Positions 15,372 through 24,518 are shown, numbered from the stretch's first letter. The stretch: DNA of 64,000 nt from Phocaeicola_A sp963643925 (GCA_963643925.1 CAVINS010000002.1:38759-102758), one strand, 5' to 3'. Program-made: numbers and translations. The notes: generated from the sequence alone by a model not told the origin.

Positions 15372-16607
15372 ATGAAGAATATTCAATCCATCTGCTATGT
15401 CGGACTGCTCTGCCTGCTGTCGATATTCGGTATGAGCCGTTGTGTCAACGAACTCTCGCTGGACGTCGACAAGAATCTGGCCTACTGTGACAATCAGGTG
15501 CAGCGTACCCTCTCCGAGATATCCGGCCAAAACGGCATTCCCCGCAACATCATGGCCAACGAGACGCATTGGAACATGCGCCCCGTCACCATACAGGAGT
15601 GGACCGTCGGCTTCTGGCCCGGCATCCTGTGGTACAACTACGAGAACACCCGTCGCAACGAAGACTTGGATGCGGCTATCCGCTACACCGAGATGCTCGA
15701 CACCTTGACGCGCCAACCCGCCTACGACCACGACATCGGTTTCCAGATATTCTGTAGCTATGGCAATGCCTATCGCTTGACGGGCAACGAACGTTACAAG
15801 GACGCTATCCTGCGTGCCGCAGACATGCTGGTCTCGCTCTTCAACCCCAAGGTGGGGACTATCCTCTCGTGGCCGCGTGAGGTGGAGCCCAACAACTGGC
15901 CCCACAACACCATCATGGACAACATGATAAACCTGGAGCTGCTCTACTGGGCTGCCAAGAACGGTGGCGGCGACTATTTGGCTGAGATTGCCACCAAGCA
16001 TGCCGAGACCACCATGAAGCACCACTTCCGTGAGGACGGCGGTTGCTACCATGTGGCTGTATACGACACTATCACGGGCAACTTCATCAAAGGCGTCACC
16101 CACCAAGGTTATGGCGACAGCACCCTCTGGGCGAGAGGTCAGTCGTGGGCCATCTATGGCTACACGATGGTCTACCGCGAGACGCATGACAAACGCTTCC
16201 TCCGCTTTGCCGAGAAGGTGACGGACCTCTACCTGAGCCGTCTGCCGAAGGGTGAGTATGTTCCTTACTGGGACTTCGATGACCCTGCTATCCCCGACGC
16301 ACCGAAGGATGCCTCCGCTGCTGCTGTGGTAGCCTCCGCGTTGTTGGAGCTTTCGCAACTCGAGGATAATGAAGAGAAGGCGATGGAGTACAAACGTTTT
16401 GCCATAGCCAGTTTGGCTGAACTCTCCACCGACCAGTATCAGAGTCGCGACGCAAAGCCCTCGTTCCTGCTCCACTCCACCGGCCATTGGCCCGCCAAGT
16501 CGGAGATAGACGCCTCCATCAATTATGCCGATTATTACTATATCGAGGCTTTGACCCGTTACAAGAAGATGACGCAAGGCCTCTTGGTGACTGGGAACTA
16601 CAAATAA
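15372..16607 (+). CDS. GH88 unsaturated glucuronyl hydrolase
   Basis: A 411-residue exported enzyme of family GH88. Seen: IQEWTVGFWPGILWYNY, HDIGFQIFCSYGNAYRLTGN with Asp121, NTIMDNMINLELLYWAAK with Asp183, and GDSTLWARGQSWAIYGYTM. The spacing of the two Asp residues (62) is close to that of the two catalytic Asp residues known in Bacillus unsaturated glucuronyl hydrolase (61). It hydrates and removes 4,5-unsaturated uronic acid left by polysaccharide lyases, so it partners the heparinase II/III-type lyase at 8053. The leader ends GMSRC; Arg before the Cys is unusual for a lipobox, so lipidation is uncertain. It is the last gene of the P3 operon. Confidence 0.9.
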   Translation: MKNIQSICYVGLLCLLSIFGMSRCVNELSLDVDKNLAYCDNQVQRTLSEISGQNGIPRNIMANETHWNMRPVTIQEWTVGFWPGILWYNYENTRRNEDLDAAIRYTEMLDTLTRQPAYDHDIGFQIFCSYGNAYRLTGNERYKDAILRAADMLVSLFNPKVGTILSWPREVEPNNWPHNTIMDNMINLELLYWAAKNGGGDYLAEIATKHAETTMKHHFREDGGCYHVAVYDTITGNFIKGVTHQGYGDSTLWARGQSWAIYGYTMVYRETHDKRFLRFAEKVTDLYLSRLPKGEYVPYWDFDDPAIPDAPKDASAAAVVASALLELSQLEDNEEKAMEYKRFAIASLAELSTDQYQSRDAKPSFLLHSTGHWPAKSEIDASINYADYYYIEALTRYKKMTQGLLVTGNYK

Positions 16608-16633
16608 CTCCTCGTTACCCGTACCGCTTCTGT

Positions 16634-16712
16634 AGCATCGCTTGCTATTCCCACCGCAGCTGCCGGTGTCTTTTATGAGACATCCTTTGCTGCCGGATTG
16701 GCAAGCGATGCT
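16634..16712 (+). terminator. Inverted repeat/possible terminator after GH88
   Basis: Perfect 12-bp arms AGCATCGCTTGC (16634-16645) and GCAAGCGATGCT (16701-16712) enclose 55 nt with a smaller inner stem (CACCG/CGGTG). GTTTTGTTGT follows. The distance from arm to arm is long for a simple terminator. Confidence 0.45.
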
Positions 16713-16761
16713 GTTTTGTTGTCGGGGACCTGTTTCTTGTCCGGTGCTATGGCCCGCTTTT

Positions 16762-16840
16762 ATACAATCGTTCGTAAGGGCTCATACAATCGATTGTATA
16801 AGCCCATACAATCGATTGTATAGCGCCATACGAACATTGC
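16762..16840. repeat. Tandem 22-bp palindromic repeat array
   Basis: Units start at 16762, 16784, 16806 and 16828, every 22 bp, each beginning ATAC. Units 2 and 3 carry the perfect 16-bp palindrome ATACAATCGATTGTAT. The outer units are half-degenerate and mirror each other (CGTTCGTA on the left, TACGAAC on the right), so the array as a whole is an approximate dyad. No gene overlaps it. It could be a multi-site operator, a cruciform-forming element, or the remnant of a mobile element. Confidence 0.8.
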
Positions 16841-16876
16841 TTTTTTCTATTTCTATTATATGTCAAAGATAAAGCC

Positions 16877-16884
16877 TATATTTG
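16877..16884 (+). promoter_or_regulatory. -7 promoter element of the ATPase remnant
   Basis: TATATTTG matches TAnnTTTG and lies 25 bp before the ATG at 16909, so the decayed gene still has a promoter signal. Confidence 0.5.
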
Positions 16885-16908
16885 CAGGGCAGAAAAGAGA
16901 TACGTGAA

Positions 16909-17159
16909 ATGAAACTATACCCGATAGGCATACAGACTTTCGAACGGGTAGGGTAGACCTGGCGATGCTCACTACCACACGCCTCTATCTCATCGAACTG
17001 AAGCTGGACAAGGATGCCCGGACGGCCCTCTGTCAAATCGACTTGAAGAATTACGCCCAACGCTTCGCCCTCTGTGGCAAACCTATCGTGAAGGTGGGTA
17101 TCAACTTCGATATGGCGAGCAGCAACATCAGCGACTGGAAGATTGAAGGAGCCATTTAA
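16909..17159 (+). pseudogene. Decayed AAA-ATPase/DUF1703-type gene
   Basis: The ATG at 16909 opens MKLYPIGIQTFERVG and then a stop. About 10 bases later, in another frame, 16965-17159 encodes RLYLIELKLDKDARTALCQI followed by NYAQRFALCGKPIVKVGINF. The first part matches the start and the second the C-terminal nuclease-like end of the common Bacteroides family of ATP-binding proteins with a DUF1703 tail (normally about 500 residues or more). All of the ATPase core is missing. I read this as an internal deletion with a frame change. The rest of the 17160-17360 gap shows no gene. Confidence 0.7.
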
Positions 17160-17326
17160 AAACTAAAATAAAGTTTGAACGTCTCTTGGTTTTACCTTGC
17201 CTGAGAACGACTAAACAAATTTCTCAACCTGTCTTACATGTTTCGCTGCATCACTGCATTAGACTTTCTGAAAGAGGAGACGTGAATTATCTTCCCTAAA
17301 TCACTCGGCATATAACGGAATGTTTG

Positions 17327-17334
17327 TACTTTTG
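17327..17334 (+). promoter_or_regulatory. -7 promoter element of the GSCFA gene
   Basis: TACTTTTG matches TAnnTTTG and lies 34 bp before the ATG at 17361. No -33 TTTG at the usual distance. Confidence 0.5.
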
Positions 17335-17360
17335 TCATCCGAAAAAGGAGGAGACGCGTT

Positions 17361-18350
17361 ATGAAGCTACAGACTACCGTGGAACTGCCTACAGGACTGC
17401 CGTCCATAGACTTGGAACAGCGACTGCTGATGATGGGCTCGTGCTTTGCCGAGAACATGGGAACGCTGTTTGCCGAGCGGAAGTTCCGTGTAGACGTCAA
17501 TCCCTTCGGAATACTCTATAACCCACTGTCCATCGCCAAAGCACTGACTCGAATGCTCGACGGCAAGGCGTACGGAGCGGAGGAACTCTTCTTCTACCGC
17601 GAACAGTGGCACAGCTATATGCATCACGGCAGCTTCTCCGCTACCACCAAGGAGAAGGCTCTGAACCAAATCAACAGCCGATTGCAGCAGACTGCTAAGA
17701 CATTGCCGGAAACTGACTGGCTGATGCTGACCTTCGGCACGGCTTACGTCTACCGACTGAAGAGCACCGGTGAGGTGGTGAGCAACTGCCACCAATGTCC
17801 CGAGCGGGACTTTGTGCGTAGCCGGCTGACGGTGGAGGACATTGTGGCGGTCTATCAACCTCTGATAGAACAACTGTCGGGCGTCAATGGCAAGCTGAAG
17901 GCGCTGTTCACCGTCAGCCCCATCCGTCACCTGCGCGACGGACTGCATGCCAACCAACTGAGCAAGGCCACACTGCTGTTGGCCATCGACCGGTTGGTGG
18001 AGCTCTATCCCGACCGGCTCTTCTACTTCCCTTCCTACGAGATAGTGATGGACGAGCTGCGCGACTACCGATTCTATGCCGACGACATGGCGCATCCGTC
18101 CGCTGTGACGGTGGCTTACCTGTGGGAGTGCATCGGGAAGACTTTCTTTACCGAGGCCACCCGTAAGCTGACGGAGGAGGTGATGGCGGTGATGCGCGAC
18201 GTGAACCATCGGCCGCTGCATCCCGAGAGTGAGGCGTACCGCAACTTTACACAACAGATTATCGATAAAATTGAAATACTTACCAAGAAATGTCCTTACC
18301 TGGACTTTCATAAAGAACTGGAACTATGTCATACACGATTGAACAGATAG
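17361..18350 (+). CDS. GSCFA-domain protein
   Basis: A 329-residue protein with the signature that names the family, MGSCFAENMG, near residue 30, plus NPFGILYNP and a C-terminal half with MDELRDYRFYADDMAHPS. GSCFA proteins have an SGNH-hydrolase-like look (Ser in the GS motif, Asp/His in DDMAHPS), but I know of no established substrate. No signal peptide is seen. The gene overlaps the start of the MurF-Alr gene by 25 bp, so the two are translationally linked; this pairing suggests a cell-envelope role, by context only. Confidence 0.85.
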   Translation: MKLQTTVELPTGLPSIDLEQRLLMMGSCFAENMGTLFAERKFRVDVNPFGILYNPLSIAKALTRMLDGKAYGAEELFFYREQWHSYMHHGSFSATTKEKALNQINSRLQQTAKTLPETDWLMLTFGTAYVYRLKSTGEVVSNCHQCPERDFVRSRLTVEDIVAVYQPLIEQLSGVNGKLKALFTVSPIRHLRDGLHANQLSKATLLLAIDRLVELYPDRLFYFPSYEIVMDELRDYRFYADDMAHPSAVTVAYLWECIGKTFFTEATRKLTEEVMAVMRDVNHRPLHPESEAYRNFTQQIIDKIEILTKKCPYLDFHKELELCHTRLNR

Positions 18351-20791
18351 TGAGACTGATAGGGGCGGAGCGTGTGGGCCGCACCGAGGCCCGCATCGAC
18401 TGGATACTGACCGACAGTCGGTCACTCTGTTTCCCGGAGGAGACCTTGTTCTTCGCCCTGGAGACGAAACGCAACGACGGACACAAATATATCGCCGAAC
18501 TGCACGAGCAGGGCGTGCACAACTTTGTGGTGAGCAAGCTGCCTACGGACATGGAGAACTATACGGACTGCAACTTCCTGAAGGTGCCTAGCCCATTGAA
18601 GGCGATGCAGAAGCTGGCGGAACACCACCGGGGCGAGTTCGACATCCCCGTGATAGGCATCACTGGCAGCAACGGCAAAACCATCGTGAAGGAGTGGATC
18701 TACCAACTCATCAGTCCGGACAAAATCATCACCCGCTCGCCCCGTAGCTACAACTCACAGATAGGTGTGCCCCTCTCCGTGTGGCTGATGAATGAAGATA
18801 CACAGTTGGCCATCTTCGAGGCCGGCATCTCTGAGATGGGCGAGATGGATGCCCTGCGCACCATCATCCAACCGACCATCGGCATCATCACCAACATCGG
18901 CGGCGCACACCAGGAGAACTTCCTCTCCCTGCAGGACAAGTGCATGGAGAAAGTGTCACTCTTCAAGGATTGCGACGTGATAGTCTACAACGGCGACAAC
19001 GAGTTGATAAGCGATTGCGTATCGAAGACCGTATTCTCCGCCCGCGAGATAGCCTGGTCGATGAAGGACGACGAGCGACCTCTCTTCATCCAGTCCATCC
19101 ACAAAGGTGAGACGGAGACCACGGTGGAGTACCGCTACCTGGGTATGAAGAACCAATACACCATACCGTTCATCGACGACGCCTCGGTGGAGAACTCGCT
19201 CAACTGCCTGGCTGTCTGCCTCTACCTGATGATAGAGCCTAACGAGATAGCCCGACGGATGGCAGCCCTGGAGCCTGTGGCCATGCGGCTGGAGGTGAAG
19301 GAGGGAAAGAACGGTTGCACGCTCATCAACGACAGCTACAACTCCGACCTCGCCTCGCTGGACATTGCGCTGGACTTCATGTCGCGCCGGCCGGACTGCA
19401 AAGGCCGCAAACGGACCCTCATCCTCTCCGATATATTGGAGACAGGGCAGAGCTCCGCATTGCTCTACCGTAAGGTGGCCCAGTTGGCGGAGAGCCGTGG
19501 CATCGAGAAGATGATAGGTGTGGGCAAAGAAATATCCTCGTGCGCGTCGCGCTTCCCTATGGAGAAATACTTCTTCCCCAACACCGAGGCGCTGATGGAG
19601 TCGCAGGTGTTTGCCGACTTGCGCAACGAGGTGATACTGATAAAGGGCTCGCGCAACTTCCGTTTCGAGAAGCTGTCCGAGAACCTCGAGCTGAAGGTGC
19701 ACGAGACGATACTGGAGATTAACCTCCATGCGGTGGTGGACAATCTCAACTACTACCGTGGTATGCTGAAACCCGAGACCAAGATGGTCTGCATGGTGAA
19801 GGCGTCGGCCTATGGTGCCGGCTCCTACGAGGTGGCAAAGACCTTGCAGGATCATCGGGTGGACTATCTGGCTGTGGCCGTAGCCGACGAAGGGTCCGAC
19901 CTGCGCAAGGCGGGCATCACCTCCAACATCATCATCATGGACCCCGAACTGACAGCCTTCAAGACGATGTTCGACTATAAGTTGGAACCGGAAGTGTATA
20001 GCTTCCACCTGCTGGATGCCCTCATCAAGGCAGCGGAGAAGGAGGGAGTGACCAACTTCCCCATCCACATAAAGCTCGACACGGGCATGCACCGGCTGGG
20101 ATTCAGCCACGAAGAGATTCCGGCCTTGATACACCGGCTGAAGCAACAGACATCCGTCATCCCCAAGTCGGTGTTCTCTCATTTCGTGGGAAGCGACAGT
20201 GAGGACTTCGATAGCTTCACCCGCAAGCAGATAGACAGCTTCGTGGCCTCGTCCGACGAGCTGCAGGCGGCGTTCCCGCATAAGATATTGCGCCACATCT
20301 GCAACACGGCAGGCATCTCACGCTTCCCCGGAGCCCAGTTCGACATGGTGCGCCTGGGTTTGGGACTCTATGGTGTGAACCCCATCAACAACGAGTTCAT
20401 CCACCCGGTGAGCACCCTGAAGACTACCATTCTGCAGATTCATGACGTGCCAAATGAAGAGACGGTGGGCTATAGCCGCAAGGGACGGCTAACGCGAGAC
20501 TCACGTATTGCCGCGTTGCCTATCGGCTATGCCGACGGACTGAACCGCCACTTGGGCAACGGACACGGCTACTGCCTGGTGAACGGGCAGAAGGCTCCCT
20601 ACGTGGGCAACATCTGCATGGACGTCTGCATGATAGACGTGACAGGCATCGACTGCAAGGAGGGCGACAAGGCCATCATCTTCGGTCCGGAGCTGTCGGT
20701 GAGCCAGTTGGCACAGTGGCTCGACACCATCCCTTACGAGATACTGACCGGCATCTCGGGCAGGGTGAAACGGGTATACTTCCAAGACTAG
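18326..20791 (+). CDS. murF-alr: Bifunctional MurF ligase / alanine racemase
   Basis: An 821-residue fusion. Residues about 1-450 are MurF (UDP-MurNAc-tripeptide:D-Ala-D-Ala ligase): the ATP loop GITGSNGKTIVKEW holds Lys118, and NDSYNSDLASLDIAL is the typical central motif. From about 457 the protein is a fold-type III alanine racemase: MVKASAYGAG carries the PLP lysine (Lys492) and TVGYSRKGRL the catalytic-tyrosine region. One protein thus makes D-Ala and adds D-Ala-D-Ala to the peptidoglycan precursor in the cytoplasm. The fusion is a known Bacteroidetes arrangement. Its start lies inside the GSCFA gene. Confidence 0.95.
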   Translation: MSYTIEQIVRLIGAERVGRTEARIDWILTDSRSLCFPEETLFFALETKRNDGHKYIAELHEQGVHNFVVSKLPTDMENYTDCNFLKVPSPLKAMQKLAEHHRGEFDIPVIGITGSNGKTIVKEWIYQLISPDKIITRSPRSYNSQIGVPLSVWLMNEDTQLAIFEAGISEMGEMDALRTIIQPTIGIITNIGGAHQENFLSLQDKCMEKVSLFKDCDVIVYNGDNELISDCVSKTVFSAREIAWSMKDDERPLFIQSIHKGETETTVEYRYLGMKNQYTIPFIDDASVENSLNCLAVCLYLMIEPNEIARRMAALEPVAMRLEVKEGKNGCTLINDSYNSDLASLDIALDFMSRRPDCKGRKRTLILSDILETGQSSALLYRKVAQLAESRGIEKMIGVGKEISSCASRFPMEKYFFPNTEALMESQVFADLRNEVILIKGSRNFRFEKLSENLELKVHETILEINLHAVVDNLNYYRGMLKPETKMVCMVKASAYGAGSYEVAKTLQDHRVDYLAVAVADEGSDLRKAGITSNIIIMDPELTAFKTMFDYKLEPEVYSFHLLDALIKAAEKEGVTNFPIHIKLDTGMHRLGFSHEEIPALIHRLKQQTSVIPKSVFSHFVGSDSEDFDSFTRKQIDSFVASSDELQAAFPHKILRHICNTAGISRFPGAQFDMVRLGLGLYGVNPINNEFIHPVSTLKTTILQIHDVPNEETVGYSRKGRLTRDSRIAALPIGYADGLNRHLGNGHGYCLVNGQKAPYVGNICMDVCMIDVTGIDCKEGDKAIIFGPELSVSQLAQWLDTIPYEILTGISGRVKRVYFQD

Positions 20792-20805
20792 AACCAGACA
20801 ATACC

Positions 20806-20854
20806 AAATAAAAAGAGAGCGTCTGCGGCAATCGCAGGCGCTCTCTTTTTATTT
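20806..20854. terminator. Bidirectional terminator
   Basis: Arms AAAGAGAGCGTCTGCG and CGCAGGCGCTCTCTTT (one G-T) are flanked by A-rich sequence on the left and T-rich on the right, so it can serve both the rightward murF-alr gene and the leftward decarboxylase operon. Confidence 0.9.
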
Positions 20855-20875
20855 GGTGATATGTGTCTATCGATA

Positions 20876-22111
20876 TTACTGAAGGAAGGCAATCAGCACA
20901 CCAGCAGCAACGGCAGAACCGATTACACCGGAGATGTTGCTGGACATACAGTAGTTGAGCACGTGGTTCTTCGGGTCGTACTTGGTAGCGATCTCGTTGC
21001 AGACACGGCTAGCCATAGGCACGGCGCTCAGACCGGTAGCGCCAATCAGCGGGTTGATCTTCTTCTTGCTGAAGAGATTCGCAACCTTCACGAACAGGAT
21101 ACCACCTGAGATGGAGAGCGCGAAGGCGAGGAATCCGCCAATCACGATGCCGATGGTGGTCCAGTTGAGGAATGCGTCGACCGTCATGGTGGCACCCACG
21201 CAGAGGCCCAGGAAGATGGTGGCGGCATTCATGATGCTGTTGGCGGCAGCGTCGAACAAACGGCTTGTGTCGGTACCAATCTCCTTGATGAGGTTACCGA
21301 ACATCAACATACCAATCAAAGGTACGGCTGTCGGCACGAACAGAGCCACGATGGTAGTTACCGCAATCGGGAACACAATCTTCAGCACGCGCAAGTTCTT
21401 GATCTCCGTCGTCGAAGGATAGAGTTTCTCCTGCTCCTTCATGTTGATGAGCAACTCCTTCTTGGTGCAGAGCAGTTTCACCACCAACGGGATGATGACC
21501 GGCACCAATGCCATGTAGGAGTAGGCCGCGATGGCTATAGGACCGAGCAAGTGCGGAGCCAACTTGATGGTAGTGAAGATGGCGGTAGGACCGTCAGCAC
21601 CGCCGATGATACCCAGTGCGGCAGCCTCTTTCGGAGTGAATCCCATGAGGATCGCCACCAACAATACGGTGAAGATACCCAGCTGGGCGGCAGCACCGAA
21701 GATGGAGAGTCGCAGGTTGCGCAACATCGGGCCGAAGTCCGTCAAGGCACCTACACCCATGAAGATGACAGGCGGCAGGAAGCCGGTCTTGATCAACATG
21801 TAGTAGAGGAAGTTCATCAGACCCAAGTCGTGTGCAATCTCGTGCAACGGCATTTCCCAGATGTTCTTCATCACACCGTTGACGCAGACCATACCATTCT
21901 CGTCGGCCTGTATCACACCCATCTCACCTCCGGGGAAGTTGGCCAGCAACACACCGAATGCGATAGGGATGAGCAACAGCGGTTCGTAGTGCTTCTTGAT
22001 ACCAAGGTAGAGCAGCACGAACGCAATGGCGTACATTATCAGAAACGACGGGTCAGCAATGATGTTGCTGAAGGCCGTCATATCATACAGTTTTGCAAGT
22101 ATTTCTTCCAT
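20876..22111 (-). CDS. oadB: Na+-translocating decarboxylase beta subunit
   Basis: A 411-residue integral membrane protein of the OadB/MmdB/GcdB family, the carboxybiotin decarboxylase that couples CO2 release to sodium export. Seen: many hydrophobic helices, IGGADGPTAIFTTIKLAP, the family motif GATGLSAVPMASRV, and SNISGVIGSAVAAGV at the end. Its ATG overlaps the stop of the alpha-subunit gene by one base (TAATG), so the two are translationally coupled. With OadA and OadG it forms a complete pump. Whether the acid decarboxylated is oxaloacetate or methylmalonyl-CoA is not fixed by this subunit. Confidence 0.92.
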   Translation of the reverse strand: MEEILAKLYDMTAFSNIIADPSFLIMYAIAFVLLYLGIKKHYEPLLLIPIAFGVLLANFPGGEMGVIQADENGMVCVNGVMKNIWEMPLHEIAHDLGLMNFLYYMLIKTGFLPPVIFMGVGALTDFGPMLRNLRLSIFGAAAQLGIFTVLLVAILMGFTPKEAAALGIIGGADGPTAIFTTIKLAPHLLGPIAIAAYSYMALVPVIIPLVVKLLCTKKELLINMKEQEKLYPSTTEIKNLRVLKIVFPIAVTTIVALFVPTAVPLIGMLMFGNLIKEIGTDTSRLFDAAANSIMNAATIFLGLCVGATMTVDAFLNWTTIGIVIGGFLAFALSISGGILFVKVANLFSKKKINPLIGATGLSAVPMASRVCNEIATKYDPKNHVLNYCMSSNISGVIGSAVAAGVLIAFLQ

Positions 22112-23955
22112 TATCCAATTTTCATTATAACGTCATCCTCAGCAATAGAGTCTCCCGGGTTAGCGCAGATGGCTGTAATGGTTCCGTCGAACTCTGAGCG
22201 GATGGCATTGTAGGTTTTCATTGCTTCAATATAGCACAACACGTCGCCGGCCTTCACTTGGTCGCCCACCTTCAGCGGGGTCTCTCCGGCGCTCTTCACG
22301 AGGAAGAACTTGCCCTCGAGCGGTGCGGCTACGTCCTTGCCCTCGCCGGTGATGGCTTTCTGCACATTGTCGTCGGCAGGTGTCAGGGTGGCAGCGTCCA
22401 CTTCGCCGTAAGCCACAGTCACCTTGTAGGCCTGTCCGTTCACGGACACGGTCAGTATCTTCGGCTGCTTCGGCTCTTCGGGCTTGAAGTCCTTCTCGGC
22501 ATGACGTTTCTTCACATCCTCCAGGAACGCCTCTTTGGCCTGTCCGCTCTTGTATGCCTCGTACTGTGACGGGTGCATAGCGTACTCGAACAGCTCTTCG
22601 TCGTCCTGGCCGGTGTCCCATTTCTTCTCCTTCATCAGCGCGCGATACTTGTCGAGTGCATCGGGATAGTTGTCCTGCGGGTTGCCGGTGAAGAACTTGC
22701 GGCCCTCGCGCTCTGCCTTCTCGATGATTTCGGGAGCCAACTCACCCGGCAGCTTTCCAGCCTTGCCCAGAATCATGTCCCAGATATCGTCGGCTATCAT
22801 GCCCCAGCGTTCTTTGCCCTTCTCCATAGCGATGACGTTCATCAGCGCCACGTTCTTCACGTACTGGCTGAACGGTGTCACCAGGCAAGGATAGCCCAAG
22901 CGCGGCCATACGTAAGCCACCTCGTTGAACAACTTGATGAGCAGCTCGTCCTGTGTCATGAACGGCTGGTTGTGTTTTGCCTTGTATTTGTTGATGGACT
23001 CCAGGTTGCTCTCGAGGTCGGCCATCAGGCTTCCCATCATACCGCCGGGGAGTCCCGGGCCGATGAGCAGGGAGTTCATCATGCGGTTCTTCGGACTGAT
23101 GTAGAGACCGAGGAAGTCATCCATGAAACTTTGAATCAAAGTACGTGCCTTCATGTAAGCCTCCATGTTCACCTCGGGAACGATGAAGCCAGCGTCCTTC
23201 AGCATAGCCTGCACGCTGAGTACATCGGCATGTCCGGTACCCCATGAGAGCGGCTCCATGCCTACGTCCACATAGTCGCAGCCGGCCTTGCAGACTTCCA
23301 GAATAGAGGTCATGTTGAAGCCCGGTGTAGCGTGGCTATGGTACTGGATAGGTGTGTCGGGGTGAGCGGCCTTGATGCCGGCCACAATCTTACCCAGTGT
23401 CACGGGGCGGCCGATGCCGGCCATATCCTTGATGCAAATCTCGTCGGCGCCAGCCTTGATGAGTTCGTCTGCCATGTTCACGTAATACTCTACCGTGTGA
23501 ACCGGAGAGAAGGTGATGCAGAGCGAGCATTGTGAGATCATGCCGGCTGCGTGAGCATATTCGATGGAAGGAATGATGTTGCGTGTGTCGTTCAGACCGC
23601 AGAATGTACGGGTGATGTCCGTGCCTTGAGCCTTCTTCACTTTGTAGAAGAGCTTGCGCACGTCAGCGGGTACGGGGCTCATGCGCAGACCGTTGAGAGC
23701 GCGGTCCAGCATGTGGGTCTGTATGCCTGCCTCGTGGAATGGCTTTGTCCATTCACGTACGGCTTTGTTAGGGTTCTCTCCGAAGAGGAGGTTGACTTGC
23801 TCAAAACCTCCGCCATTGGTTTCTACTCGGGCGAAGCAGCCCATCTCGATGATAGCCGGGGCTACTTTCACTAATTGGTCGACACGTGGTACGTACTTAC
23901 CGGCAGACTGCCACATGTCGCGAAATACTAGACTGAATTTAACTTCTCTTTTCAT
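22111..23955 (-). CDS. oadA: Biotin-dependent decarboxylase/carboxyltransferase alpha subunit
   Basis: A 614-residue cytoplasmic subunit: an N-terminal carboxyltransferase TIM barrel (LVFRDMWQSAGKYVPRVDQL; metal-site region QYHSHATPGFNM), a conserved middle domain, and a C-terminal biotinyl domain with the attachment site IEAMKTYNAI (Lys in EAMK). A Lys/Pro/Glu-rich linker precedes the biotinyl domain. It transfers a carboxyl group from an oxo-acid such as oxaloacetate to biotin; OadB then releases CO2 with Na+ export. The FRDMWQS spelling is the usual Bacteroidetes variant of the family motif. A pyruvate carboxylase B-subunit label is the main alternative, but the linked OadB and OadG argue for the pump. 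Confidence 0.9.
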   Translation of the reverse strand: MKREVKFSLVFRDMWQSAGKYVPRVDQLVKVAPAIIEMGCFARVETNGGGFEQVNLLFGENPNKAVREWTKPFHEAGIQTHMLDRALNGLRMSPVPADVRKLFYKVKKAQGTDITRTFCGLNDTRNIIPSIEYAHAAGMISQCSLCITFSPVHTVEYYVNMADELIKAGADEICIKDMAGIGRPVTLGKIVAGIKAAHPDTPIQYHSHATPGFNMTSILEVCKAGCDYVDVGMEPLSWGTGHADVLSVQAMLKDAGFIVPEVNMEAYMKARTLIQSFMDDFLGLYISPKNRMMNSLLIGPGLPGGMMGSLMADLESNLESINKYKAKHNQPFMTQDELLIKLFNEVAYVWPRLGYPCLVTPFSQYVKNVALMNVIAMEKGKERWGMIADDIWDMILGKAGKLPGELAPEIIEKAEREGRKFFTGNPQDNYPDALDKYRALMKEKKWDTGQDDEELFEYAMHPSQYEAYKSGQAKEAFLEDVKKRHAEKDFKPEEPKQPKILTVSVNGQAYKVTVAYGEVDAATLTPADDNVQKAITGEGKDVAAPLEGKFFLVKSAGETPLKVGDQVKAGDVLCYIEAMKTYNAIRSEFDGTITAICANPGDSIAEDDVIMKIG

Positions 23956-24007
23956 ACTTACGTTCTTTGATTCCTTGTGCTTTTGTTTTTTAGATTTGAT
24001 TAGTTTG

Positions 24008-24259
24008 TTAGAGTTTCTCTATCTTCACCACTTTACCTTTACCGTGGGTCAGTACGTCCACTGCGGCTTTGATGGCGGCAACAGAGCTGTTGTCGGCAAT
24101 GGCACGTTGCTGAGAGGGTTGCTTGTGTTCCTCTTCAGGCGCAAACTTGTTGACCAACGTAATGAGGAGTTTGCTCAGATAGATTACGATGAGTAGGATA
24201 ATGAATACGGAGACCATACCCACCACCAACAGGAGTAATCCAATTCCCAAATTGTCCAT
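24008..24259 (-). CDS. oadG: Decarboxylase gamma subunit (OadG family)
   Basis: An 83-residue protein with one N-terminal membrane helix (IGLLLLVVGMVSVFIILLIV) and a short charged cytoplasmic tail, typical of OadG, which anchors and assembles the decarboxylase complex. It is first in the leftward operon OadG-OadA-OadB, 52 bp before OadA. No clear TAnnTTTG element is seen just upstream. Confidence 0.85.
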   Translation of the reverse strand: MDNLGIGLLLLVVGMVSVFIILLIVIYLSKLLITLVNKFAPEEEHKQPSQQRAIADNSSVAAIKAAVDVLTHGKGKVVKIEKL

Positions 24260-24445
24260 ATTACTTCTTTAAATTATAAGGTTAATGACTAAGTATTTTC
24301 ATTTGATAAAAAATCGTCCGAAATTACTCATTCTAGCATTTTTCGAAAAATAATTTGTGTTAAATAGTCATTAAAAGGCGAAGATAAGTTCAAATGTAGT
24401 GAATTACAGGGGAGTATGCATGGCGTCTTTTCCGTACCGAAAGGG

Positions 24446-24503
24446 CACGTCCGGACTGCTATACCGATGTATAATAAGGTATAGACTGGAATGCCTGGAC
24501 GTG
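24446..24503 (-). terminator. Nested hairpin after the ABC exporter gene
   Basis: Outer arms CACGTCC (24446) and GGACGTG (24497) enclose inner arms CTATACC (24459) and GGTATAG (24478). It lies just past the stop of the leftward ABC gene. No T-run is seen, so terminator function is tentative. Confidence 0.4.
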
Positions 24504-24518
24504 TGCCGGCACTCTGTC

